Positions 17,991 through 26,510 of a DNA stretch of 64,000 bases are shown here, piece by piece. The notes under the pieces were generated by a model. That model saw nothing but the letters and a program-made list of their open reading frames with translations. It searched no databases and was not told where the DNA came from. Origin of the DNA: Leclercia adecarboxylata (GTDB taxonomy: Bacteria; Pseudomonadota; Gammaproteobacteria; Enterobacterales; Enterobacteriaceae); contig NZ_CP040889.1 in NCBI RefSeq assembly GCF_006171285.1, positions 4,588,001 to 4,652,000 of the forward strand, in the 5' to 3' direction. A program made the position numbers and the translations under genes. Position 1 is the stretch's first letter; every line of letters starts with the position of its first letter.

Positions 17991-20149
17991 CAGCCACGAC
18001 GACCACTACTCAGGCGTTAATCGGGTGGATCAACGCAACGCGTCAGCACGCCCCGATCCTCGATAATGACGCCGACGCCCTGCTGGCGCGACTGGCGATG
18101 GCCGACGCGCGGGAAAACGCGATTGCACGTGCGCTGACCGCAGGCAGCACCATCGGCCTGTACGGCCACTCCCAGGCGGCAAAAGCGCATCTGCTCGCCA
18201 CCCTGTGCGGCAGCGACAGTCAGCGAATGAACGTGACCGTCGGCCAGCGAACCTTTGACTATTTTTCGCATATCAACCCCGGCCACGCTCTGACCAACAT
18301 GGCGCTGCGCTTCACTCCGAACGCGGCAGAAGTGGCAGACGACGCCTTTCCACTGCGCCTGAGCCTGCTTAGCGAAGCCGAACTGGTGCAGGTGTTTCTG
18401 GCCCGCGCCACGCTCCCGGCGGTGGATAAATCGGTTATCGAAGCGCGGCTGGAGAAGTGGCGCGCCCTGCGCCAGCCCCAGAGCGTACCGGGGATCACCC
18501 CCGCTGACGTTGGGACTATCGCCCACTACTGGCGCGACACGGTTCCCGCTGCGGCTCAGCAGATGGACGATGCCCTGTGGCACCAGTTCGCCCTGCTGCT
18601 GCCGTCGCTGGATCTGAGCACCCGGGCCAGCGTCTGGTCTTTACTCTGGGGCGAGCAGCAGGAGCTGACCCAGGAGTGGCTGAAGCTGGCGCATATTCTG
18701 CACCAGACCAGCCATGCCCAGGAGCTGGCCGCGCCGCTGAGCCTGCTGGTGGACAACTTTGGTCTGCCGACCGAAGGGTTCCTCACCCGCGGCGACATCG
18801 CCCTGCCGGATGTTCAGCAGGCGGTGCTGCATCCGCTGCACAACGGCGAACTGCTCAACGCCATCAGCATTCCGCTGGACGTGCTGGCCCTGCTGACCCG
18901 GGAGCTGACCCTGCCGGTTGAACAGTGCGCCCTGGCTGGGGTGGATGTCATTGATATTCCTGCCCCGTTGGCCCAGCCGGATCTGCCTCTCGCCCAGGCC
19001 AAACAGCAGTGGCTGCTGGAGCACTATCGCCAGCAGCTGCAGCCGGACGTGCTGGTGATCTGCAACGCCACCGCCCATCACGGCCAGACCGCCCGAACCG
19101 CGAAAATGCTGCTTAACTGGGTGAAAGCCACCCAGCCGGGCGACGATGCCGCTCTGCCGGGCCTGGTGTGGGCCATAACCCCGCAGGATGCGCGTTTCAC
19201 CCGCCGTACCAATCTTGACGAAGCCGTGCAGCAGCTGCTGGGTAAACCCGGCCAGCACTGGGGAACCTTGCAGGCGCTCGACACCAGCAGCATGCAGCGG
19301 GTGATCGAGTGGTTGTCCCAGGCGACGTTGTCCTCCCAGCGCCAGACCCGTTTGCAGGCGTTACGCCAGCAGCATCAGCGCCAGCTCCACCAGCTGATGC
19401 AGGGGTATCTCGCCCCGCTGACTCAGGATCCTGCCGCTCAGCGCCTTGCCGCCGAAGCGATGGTGCGAGCCCTGCAAGGCAGCGCCGCCCGTCACGGCGA
19501 GCTTCTGGAGGGGCTACTCCCGCCGCTGCGCGCCTTTGAGACGCTGCTCGCCGTGCAGCAGCCGCGCGAGGAGCAGGTCAACGGTCTGTTTACCGACGCC
19601 ATCGACCTGTTTGCCGACAGCGCCCATGAGAGCGATGAGATGTTACAGCCCACCGACAAGGCCCGTCTGGCGCATCAGGTGTGGATCAATCACCTGCGCC
19701 AGTGGAGCCGTGACGAGGCGGTCGCCAGCCGTCTGGGTCTTGAGACCGCGATCCTCCAGCAGATCGGTGATGTACTGGTGATCGCCAGCTACCGCCTGAA
19801 CCTGCTCGCGCAGCTGAAGAAAATTGTCGATACCGATAAAAGCAGCGCCGCGCAACTGCATGCCGCCCTGGGTAACTTTATCGGCTGGGTCGGCTACGCG
19901 CAGACCCCGGCCTCTGAACGCCCAGCCAGCCGCATCCGCAAGGGCCAGCCGGTGTTTGTGACGCCAGCGGTCATCAGCAGCGCGCCACGCTTAACCCGCC
20001 TCGGGGAGCAGCCGGTGCATGCCGCCACGGCCTATGTTTACGACTGGCTGGTGGCGCTGTACACCCAGGCGATTGATAACATCGGGTATCAGCATCCCCA
20101 TGACCTGACGCAGGAAGACCGTCGCCAGTTGCAGGGCTTGCTCGCCTGA
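17987..20149 (+). CDS. srfC: SrfC, putative virulence effector with degenerate P-loop
   Basis: 720 residues, mostly helical. Near the N-terminus TIGLYGHSQAAKAHLLATLC (about 55-74) resembles the start of a dynamin/Era-like GTPase, but the Walker A reads GHSQAAKA instead of GxxxxGK[ST], so GTP binding is doubtful. The middle and C-terminal parts are long helices. The start overlaps the srfB stop (ATGA). A REP hairpin lies right after the stop and may end the operon. In Xenorhabdus an SrfABC set has been described as a cytotoxin; in enterobacteria its role is unsettled. Confidence 0.88.
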   Translation: MTATTTTTQALIGWINATRQHAPILDNDADALLARLAMADARENAIARALTAGSTIGLYGHSQAAKAHLLATLCGSDSQRMNVTVGQRTFDYFSHINPGHALTNMALRFTPNAAEVADDAFPLRLSLLSEAELVQVFLARATLPAVDKSVIEARLEKWRALRQPQSVPGITPADVGTIAHYWRDTVPAAAQQMDDALWHQFALLLPSLDLSTRASVWSLLWGEQQELTQEWLKLAHILHQTSHAQELAAPLSLLVDNFGLPTEGFLTRGDIALPDVQQAVLHPLHNGELLNAISIPLDVLALLTRELTLPVEQCALAGVDVIDIPAPLAQPDLPLAQAKQQWLLEHYRQQLQPDVLVICNATAHHGQTARTAKMLLNWVKATQPGDDAALPGLVWAITPQDARFTRRTNLDEAVQQLLGKPGQHWGTLQALDTSSMQRVIEWLSQATLSSQRQTRLQALRQQHQRQLHQLMQGYLAPLTQDPAAQRLAAEAMVRALQGSAARHGELLEGLLPPLRAFETLLAVQQPREEQVNGLFTDAIDLFADSAHESDEMLQPTDKARLAHQVWINHLRQWSRDEAVASRLGLETAILQQIGDVLVIASYRLNLLAQLKKIVDTDKSSAAQLHAALGNFIGWVGYAQTPASERPASRIRKGQPVFVTPAVISSAPRLTRLGEQPVHAATAYVYDWLVALYTQAIDNIGYQHPHDLTQEDRRQLQGLLA

Positions 20150-20217
20150 AACCGACGCCTGATGGCGCTACGCTTATCAGGCCTACAGTCAATGCAGATT
20201 GTAGGCCTGATAAGGTG
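20150..20217. repeat. Single REP pair after srfC
   Basis: Two inverted arms, GCCTGATGGCGCTACGCTTA...GGCCTAC and GTAGGCCTGATAAGGTG, immediately follow the srfC stop. The arms are of the GCCTGATG type, unlike the GCCCGGCG type in the arrays. Confidence 0.8.
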
Positions 20218-20380
20218 TTTGCACCGCTCTCGGCGAATATAAATATCACTGATGTTCGAAAATATATTAATTCAGCAAAATAATATGAAATAAACCAACG
20301 CGTAATTTCAATAAAACTTGAGAGACATTTTTCTTCATCCGGTGTTAAAAACAGGCTAATTAAATACCTCTCAGGCCATT
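20218..20380 (+). promoter_or_regulatory. AT-rich leader of the lux-like cluster
   Basis: This stretch between the REP pair and the MFS gene is much richer in A+T than its surroundings (for example AAAATATATTAATTCAGC). It presumably holds the cluster promoter. AT-rich leaders of this kind are usual H-NS targets. I could not pick one clear -35/-10 pair, and saw no FliA or Fur site. Confidence 0.45.
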
Positions 20381-21622
20381 ATGTTTAATTCCCTGCTCTA
20401 TATTTCACGCCGTCAGGCGTTGCTGTTTTGCTTATTACTCGCCTTCTTTGAACTTCTGACCTATATCGCCAGCGATGCCATTATGCCCGGCATGCTGGCG
20501 GTGGTCGCCGATTTCCAGGCTGAGCCGCACTACGTGCCCTGGTCGCTGAATGCCTATCTGCTTGGCGGCGTGGCGTTTCAATGGCTGCTGGGACCGCTGT
20601 CAGACTGCCATGGCCGACGCCCGCTATTGCTGGCAGGCTCCGCCCTGTTTGCCATCGCCTGCGTGATAACGCCCTTTACCGTCACCATTGAGCAGTTCAC
20701 GGCGCTGCGCTTTATTCAGGGTATGGGGCTGGGGTTTGTGGTGGTGGTCAGCTACCCGGCATTGCAGGAGAGTTTTAACGAGGCGGACGCAATACGCCTG
20801 ATCGCAATCATCGCCAACATCGCCCTGCTTTCCCCTCTGCTGGGGCCGCTGCTGGGAAGCGTACTGCTCACCTGGATCTCCTGGCAAAGCCTGTTTATTC
20901 TGCTTGCCGCCTTCGCCGCGCTGTGCACGCTTGGGCTGCTGCGCTGGATGCCGGAAACCCTCGGCGTCGCACGGCGGGACGCCAGCCCCCTTGCCCGTCA
21001 GCCCTTTAATCTGAAAAGCCTTGCCCGGACCTATGGCGAACTGCTGCGTAACCGCCGTTTTCTGGCGGGGTGCGCCGCGCTCGGCCTGACCGGACTCCCC
21101 CTGATGGCCTGGATCGCCCTTTCTCCGCTGCTGCTGGTGAAAAATCTGGATATGAGCAATCTGGAATATGCCCTGTGGCAGCTGCCGATATTTGGCGCGT
21201 TAATCGCCGGAAATATCACGCTCAATTTCATCGCCGATAAATACGTTCTTTCCCGACTGCTGTTTTTATCTTCCATTCCGCTGTTTGCCGGTCTGGTTAT
21301 TGCGTTAATTAGCACTCTGCTGTTTGACTCAATTTATGTGCTGGCGGCGGGGCTGGGGATTTACGCCTTCGGGCTGGGAATTTGCAACGCCACGCTGTAC
21401 CGCCTCACCCTCTTCTCCTCGTCGCACGGTATGGGTTCGGTCTCTGCCGTGCTGGGGATGATCTCGGTCGGCATCTTCAGCCTCGGCGGCACCCTGCTGG
21501 CCCTGCTGGGAGCCGGAGAGAGCCTGGGCGACTTTATTGTTCTTACCGCGCTCCCGGCGCTGGTTGCGCTGCTGCTGATAAAAACACTTCTCACCCGGAC
21601 GGATGAACCGGTTGCCGCTTAA
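20381..21622 (+). CDS. MFS transporter, MdfA/Bcr-CflA drug exporter type
   Basis: 413 residues, 12 predicted helices. The motif A equivalent is WLLGPLSDCHGRRPLL (about 68-83) and the antiporter motif C region is LLSPLLGPLLGSV in TM5. The sequence resembles MdfA/MdtM proton antiporters but is not an orthologue of either. It is the first gene of a five-gene run (gaps 27, 1, 42 and -4 bp) and is the obvious candidate to export the product or confer self-resistance. SD is weak (CAGG). Confidence 0.88.
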   Translation: MFNSLLYISRRQALLFCLLLAFFELLTYIASDAIMPGMLAVVADFQAEPHYVPWSLNAYLLGGVAFQWLLGPLSDCHGRRPLLLAGSALFAIACVITPFTVTIEQFTALRFIQGMGLGFVVVVSYPALQESFNEADAIRLIAIIANIALLSPLLGPLLGSVLLTWISWQSLFILLAAFAALCTLGLLRWMPETLGVARRDASPLARQPFNLKSLARTYGELLRNRRFLAGCAALGLTGLPLMAWIALSPLLLVKNLDMSNLEYALWQLPIFGALIAGNITLNFIADKYVLSRLLFLSSIPLFAGLVIALISTLLFDSIYVLAAGLGIYAFGLGICNATLYRLTLFSSSHGMGSVSAVLGMISVGIFSLGGTLLALLGAGESLGDFIVLTALPALVALLLIKTLLTRTDEPVAA

Positions 21623-21649
21623 GTCACTAATAGAATATGGACGTTAATT

Positions 21650-22777
21650 ATGATGACTATCCCCAGTGTTGAGGCGCTATGCGCGCTTGCACACCCCTAC
21701 CAACGCAGTGCCGAAACGGATGAGTTGTTCGATTCGGCCATGCGCGAAATTGTCGCCTATCATGCGCAAAACACGCCCGACTATGCCCGCTGGCTGAGCC
21801 ACCATGGCATCGATCCCGCATCCCTGACGCTGGATTCCTGGGCGCATCTTCCGCCCGTTTTCGCTAACTACTTCAAGCGCAACCTTCTCCTCAGCGCCAG
21901 CGGACAAGAGGCGCTGGAGCTGACGTCGTCGGGCACCAGTGGTCAGAAAAGCCGGATGCGGTTTGATTCCCGCAGCATCGGAGCCGCGCAATTTATGGTG
22001 GACAGGATCTTTGACCATTACGGCTGGAACACGCCGGATACCCCCTGCAACTATCTGCTGCTGAGCTATGAACCGGCAGAAACCATCACCCTCGGCACCG
22101 CCTATACGGATCAGTTTCTCTGCAAATATGCCCCGGTCAAATCCGCCGTTTACGCTCTGCGCCATACCGGGCACGGCCATGAGTTTGATCCTTTTGGCGT
22201 GATCCGCGCCCTGCAGGCCTTCGCCGAAGATGATGCCCCGGTGCGGATCCTCGGCTTCCCGGCCTTTATGTGGTTCGTGCTTGAACGGATGCGGGAGATG
22301 GGGCTGCCTGACCTGAAACTGCCTGCCGACTCGCTGACCTTTTTTGGCGGCGGCTGGAAGACCCACGCCGACCAGGAGATCCCGAAACAGCACTTCTATT
22401 CCCGCCTGGGGGAGCAGCTGGGGATCGACGATGGTCGTTGCCGGGATGGCTACGGCTCAGTTGAGCACTGCGTGCCCTACGTGGAGTGCGCCCATCACCA
22501 TTTCCATCTGCCGGTTTACTCCCGGGCGTGGACCCGCGATACCGCCACCTTTGCCGTTAACGACTACGGCCAGAGCGGCTTTTTGCAGTTCGTCTCGCCT
22601 TATATCACCTCCAGTCCGGCGCACAGCGTGGTGATGAGCGACCTGGCGGTGCTGCACCGGGCAGAAACCTGCGGCTGCGGTCTGCAGACAGACTGGTTTG
22701 AACTGCTGGGACGCGCCAGCAACAGCAAGGCCCGCAGCTGTGCGCTGGGGGCATCTGAACTGATTCGGGAGAAATAA
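21650..22777 (+). CDS. LuxE-like acyl-protein synthetase
   Basis: 375 residues, LuxE/PaaK branch of the adenylate-forming superfamily. The ATP-binding A3 motif is TSSGTSGQKS (about 92-101). The C-terminus SKARSCALGASELIREK resembles the LuxE tail, whose cysteine (Cys364 as I recall) carries the acyl group; here it is also residue 364. The enzyme should activate a carboxylic acid with ATP, hold it as a thioester and pass it to a LuxC reductase, which is encoded one base downstream. Chain length or identity of the acid cannot be read from sequence. No luxA, luxB or luxD is nearby. Confidence 0.85.
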   Translation: MMTIPSVEALCALAHPYQRSAETDELFDSAMREIVAYHAQNTPDYARWLSHHGIDPASLTLDSWAHLPPVFANYFKRNLLLSASGQEALELTSSGTSGQKSRMRFDSRSIGAAQFMVDRIFDHYGWNTPDTPCNYLLLSYEPAETITLGTAYTDQFLCKYAPVKSAVYALRHTGHGHEFDPFGVIRALQAFAEDDAPVRILGFPAFMWFVLERMREMGLPDLKLPADSLTFFGGGWKTHADQEIPKQHFYSRLGEQLGIDDGRCRDGYGSVEHCVPYVECAHHHFHLPVYSRAWTRDTATFAVNDYGQSGFLQFVSPYITSSPAHSVVMSDLAVLHRAETCGCGLQTDWFELLGRASNSKARSCALGASELIREK

Positions 22778-22778
22778 T

Positions 22779-25187
22779 ATGTATCTGATCCATGGAGAGT
22801 GTCATCCACAGATGACCCCAGAGCAGGCGCTGGCTCTGCTGAATAAAAGCGTGCCAACCACCCTCAGCAAGCCGCTGCCGCCGGAGATCCTGCTGGCCTG
22901 CGCCGAACGCTTTGTGGCGCGCTTAGCCGACCCGGCTTTTCTGCCGGAGATCGCAGGGACTGTCCGGGAGGACGTGCGCCAGTTCTGCCAGCCTGAGACA
23001 CTGCGCAACAAAATGGAGCATGAGCTTGGGGAAAGCCCTTTCTCGCTGCGTCGCCGGGATTTCCGCAAACCTCACTTTGAGAGCTGGCGTCCGCTGGGCG
23101 TGGTGGTGCATATCACCCCGGCGAATGCCGAGCTGCTGCCGTTTATGGCGACCCTGGAGAGCCTGCTGGCGGGCAATATCAACTGGCTGCGCACCAGCGC
23201 CAGAGATAACGGAATAACCCGCATCCTGCTCCAGGCGTTTATACGCTGCGATGAAACCGGGATGCTGACCAACAGGGTGGCCATTCTTCCCGTTGCCACG
23301 AAAGCGCTGCCGCTGCTGCTGAAGCACGCCGACGGCGTTTCCGCATGGGGCGGTGATGCGGCGCTGGATGCCATCCGTCAGCAGCTGCCTGGCGGCTGCC
23401 GCTGGATCCCCTGGGGACACAAAATTAGCTTCGCCTGGCTGGTGCCGGATGCCATCACCGACACTGCGCTGGGTTCGCTGGCCGACGAGATCTGCCGGTT
23501 TAACCAGCAGGCCTGTTCCAGTCCGCAGGTGGTCTTTGTGGATACCTGCAATATGCGCACGATGAAAGAGACCGGCGAGCGGCTGGCAACGGCGATGCAG
23601 CGTCGCCACGCCCACTGGGGCACGCTGACGCCGGACGAGAAATCGGCGGCCGATATCACCAGCATGGCGGCGTTTCTTGAACTGGATAGCGTTTTTACCG
23701 GCACCCAAAGCCAGCAGTGGACCGGTGACGGCTGGCGAATTCTGCTGCAAAACAGCGTTGCACTCGAGCCCTCACCGCTCTATCGCACCGTACTGCTGCG
23801 CCCGCTTCCCCGCCACGAGCTGGTTCAGACCCTTCTCCCCTGGCGGCACTACCTGCAAACCTGCGGCCTGCTGGCTCGCGACAGGGATATTGTGACTCTG
23901 AGCCAGCTTTTACTGGCGGCGGGCGTAAACCGCGTAACCCCGGTGGGCGGAATGCATCAAAGTTATGACGGCGAGCCGCACGACGGCGTATTTGCCCTTA
24001 CCCAACTGACGCGCAGAGTCAGCGTCACGCTGGATGAGGCGACCCTGCCGCGCCAGGCAACGCTGGATCTGAATCCTGGTGCGCCGCAGCTGCCCGCGAA
24101 TCAGCCGATTATGGATAAATCGGCCTTCAATGAAAGCGCCATGCAGGCCAGCGCCCAGCTCTGGTTCCGCAGCGGCGGCAGCAGCGGCGTGCCGAAGCTC
24201 TCGGGCTTTACCTATCGCGATTATCACCGCCAGATGCAGGCTGCCGCCCACGGCATGTTTGCCGCCGGGCTCGATCCCGCCCATGACAAGGTGCTCAACC
24301 TGATGTATGCCGGAAATCTGTATGGCGGCCTGCTCAGCTTCTTTACCGTGCTAGACAATCTGGGGGTGACGCATCTGCCAATGGGCGGGCCGCACGATGA
24401 GGATTACGCCGGGATTGCCCGGACCATTGTGGACCAGCAGGTTGATACGCTGATCGGCATGCCAAGCACTCTGTACCAGCTTTTCTGCCGGGAAGAAAAA
24501 CAGCTGCGCGCCTACGGCGGCGTCCGCAAGCTGCTGCTCGGGGGCGAACATATGGGAGCCGTCCAGCGCAAGTTTATCGAGGGTTTTGGCGTCGGGACGA
24601 TCCGCTCCGCGCTGTACGGCTCGGTGGATGCCGGGCCGCTGGGGCATGCCTGTACGGCCAGCCCTGACGGTGTATTCCATTTGATGGCGGATATCCAGTG
24701 GCTGGAGATCGTCGATCGGGAGTGCGACAAACCGGTCGGCGTCGGGGAGGTGGGCCGCCTGCTGTTCAGCTCCCGGGCGCGCGAGGGGCAAAAGGTGGTG
24801 CGCTATGAGATTGGCGATCTGGGACGCTGGGTTGAGGGCGAGTGCGCCTGCGGTGCGGTCACGCCGCGTTTCGAACTGCTGGGTCGTCACGGCAGCATGG
24901 TGCGTATCGGCACGATGTTTATCCAGCCTCAGGCGCTGGCGGCACTGGCGGGCGTGCAGGTGCAGCTGATCCTTGAGCATAACGCCGTGAGCGGGCTGGA
25001 GCGTATCAGGGTGCTGACCGAGGGCGATCGGCGGGAAACCCTCCACCGCATCAGCAGCGACCCGGAGCTGGCGATGGCGCTGGCGTCGTCGTTACTCGAA
25101 GTGAAAGTGGAGCGGCGCGATTACAGGGAATTTGAGCGCCATTCACAAAGCGGTAAGACGCCGTTAGTGATTGATAAGCGTCGATAA
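22779..25187 (+). CDS. Fusion of LuxC-type acyl reductase and an adenylate-forming (PaaK-like) domain
   Basis: 802 residues. The N-terminal half (about 1-430) is a LuxC acyl-CoA/acyl-thioester reductase with an aldehyde-dehydrogenase fold: a nucleotide-binding region around PLGVVVHITPANAELLPFMA, and the nucleophile Cys246 in FNQQACSSPQ. The C-terminal half (about 440-802) is an ANL/PaaK domain with A3 motif FRSGGSSGVPKL (about 462-473) and the later YEIGDLGRW segment. In lux operons LuxC and LuxE are separate; here an extra activating domain is fused to the reductase. Expected chemistry is acid to acyl-adenylate/thioester to aldehyde with NADPH. The substrate is unknown. Confidence 0.85.
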   Translation: MYLIHGECHPQMTPEQALALLNKSVPTTLSKPLPPEILLACAERFVARLADPAFLPEIAGTVREDVRQFCQPETLRNKMEHELGESPFSLRRRDFRKPHFESWRPLGVVVHITPANAELLPFMATLESLLAGNINWLRTSARDNGITRILLQAFIRCDETGMLTNRVAILPVATKALPLLLKHADGVSAWGGDAALDAIRQQLPGGCRWIPWGHKISFAWLVPDAITDTALGSLADEICRFNQQACSSPQVVFVDTCNMRTMKETGERLATAMQRRHAHWGTLTPDEKSAADITSMAAFLELDSVFTGTQSQQWTGDGWRILLQNSVALEPSPLYRTVLLRPLPRHELVQTLLPWRHYLQTCGLLARDRDIVTLSQLLLAAGVNRVTPVGGMHQSYDGEPHDGVFALTQLTRRVSVTLDEATLPRQATLDLNPGAPQLPANQPIMDKSAFNESAMQASAQLWFRSGGSSGVPKLSGFTYRDYHRQMQAAAHGMFAAGLDPAHDKVLNLMYAGNLYGGLLSFFTVLDNLGVTHLPMGGPHDEDYAGIARTIVDQQVDTLIGMPSTLYQLFCREEKQLRAYGGVRKLLLGGEHMGAVQRKFIEGFGVGTIRSALYGSVDAGPLGHACTASPDGVFHLMADIQWLEIVDRECDKPVGVGEVGRLLFSSRAREGQKVVRYEIGDLGRWVEGECACGAVTPRFELLGRHGSMVRIGTMFIQPQALAALAGVQVQLILEHNAVSGLERIRVLTEGDRRETLHRISSDPELAMALASSLLEVKVERRDYREFERHSQSGKTPLVIDKRR

Positions 25188-25229
25188 GCTCTGTACCAGG
25201 ATGGTATGAAATTTAAAGGAATATGACAG

Positions 25230-26510
25230 ATGATAAACTCAGATAGTCTGCAACTGCAGCAGTTGGTCGATTTCGCCCGGCAGCGCTCGCCGTTTTACGC
25301 GCACCATTTTCAGCATCTGCCGGATCGCGGCTGGACGCTGACGGACCTGCCGCTGGTCGACCCCGAGCGCTACTGGACAGAGAGCGCGGGGTTAAAGAAC
25401 TGGCCGGTGCTGACGGGCACCGTTGAAAACGGCATTGTCTTTAAAACGGGCGGCACCACCGGCGGAGGGAAACTCTCCGTTTACAGCCGCGAAGAGTGGC
25501 AGGTGTTCGTCACCAGCTTTGGCCGTAGCCTGTCGGCCCAGCTTAAGGCCGGGGATCGCGTGGCGAACCTGTTCTTCGCCGGGGATCTCTATTCCAGCTT
25601 TCTGTTCATCCACGGCGCGCTGTCGCACATGGAAACGCCGGTGTGTGAATATCCGTTCAGCGGGATGATGGAGCCTCACGCCCTGGCGGGGCAACTCGTC
25701 CAGCACGACATCAACGTGCTGGTGGGCGTACCCGCGATGCTGCTGAATTTTGCCGCCACCATGGCGGAACAGCAGCGCCAGTTTCCGGCCATCACCACCC
25801 TGCTGTTTGGCAGCGAAAGCCTGTTCGCGGAGCAGATGCAGCTGCTGAAACAGGTCTTCCCCCACGCCCGCGTCGCCTCCATCGGCTGCGCCAGCGTGGA
25901 TGCAGGACTGATAGGCGCAAGCACCCTGGACTGCCGCTCCGGCGAGCACCGGGTGTTTGAGCCCGAAACGCGGGTAGAAATTATTGACGAAGTGACTGGC
26001 GAACCTATCGACGAGATGGACCGCAGCGGGATGCTGGTCGTGACCAACCTGACCCGCAGGCAGATGCCGTTAATTCGCTATCCAACGGGAGATCGCGCCG
26101 CGTGGCGTGAACCTGTCGGCAGCCCGACGCGCAAATTTGTGCTTCAGGGGCGCAGCAGCCTGGGCCATCGGCTGCGGGTGGGCTATGCGTCGATATTCCC
26201 GGATGAGATCGACGCCCTGATAACAGAGCAGCTCGGCAAGACGCAGTGGCAACTGCTGCTGGAGCACAACGATAACTGTGATTATGTCACCCTGCGCATC
26301 GCCTGTTCCGGCAGTGAGCAGCACGCCGAAGGTGTGATTCAGGGGCTGGTCGATGGCGATCATGCCCTGGCGGAGATGATCGCCGCCCGCCAGCTGTATC
26401 TGCGCATTCAGTGGTGCCAGCAGGTGGAACTCATCTGCAATCCTCGCACCGGAAAACTGCTGCGGGTTATCGATCTTCGCGCCTATCAAACCGTCGGAGA
26501 AACATCGTGA
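25230..26510 (+). CDS. Second adenylate-forming enzyme (PaaK/CoF-synthetase-like)
   Basis: 426 residues. The A3 motif is FKTGGTTGGGKLS (about 71-83); downstream TTLLFGSESLFAEQM and MPLIRYPTGDRAAW fit the phenylacetate-CoA ligase branch. It has no carrier-protein domain, and no thiolation protein is encoded nearby, so the acceptor may be CoA, an amine or the GNAT partner. It resembles the C-terminal half of the preceding fusion protein, hinting at duplication. The gap to the fusion gene is 42 bp, and its stop overlaps the next start (GTGA). Confidence 0.82.
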   Translation: MINSDSLQLQQLVDFARQRSPFYAHHFQHLPDRGWTLTDLPLVDPERYWTESAGLKNWPVLTGTVENGIVFKTGGTTGGGKLSVYSREEWQVFVTSFGRSLSAQLKAGDRVANLFFAGDLYSSFLFIHGALSHMETPVCEYPFSGMMEPHALAGQLVQHDINVLVGVPAMLLNFAATMAEQQRQFPAITTLLFGSESLFAEQMQLLKQVFPHARVASIGCASVDAGLIGASTLDCRSGEHRVFEPETRVEIIDEVTGEPIDEMDRSGMLVVTNLTRRQMPLIRYPTGDRAAWREPVGSPTRKFVLQGRSSLGHRLRVGYASIFPDEIDALITEQLGKTQWQLLLEHNDNCDYVTLRIACSGSEQHAEGVIQGLVDGDHALAEMIAARQLYLRIQWCQQVELICNPRTGKLLRVIDLRAYQTVGETS

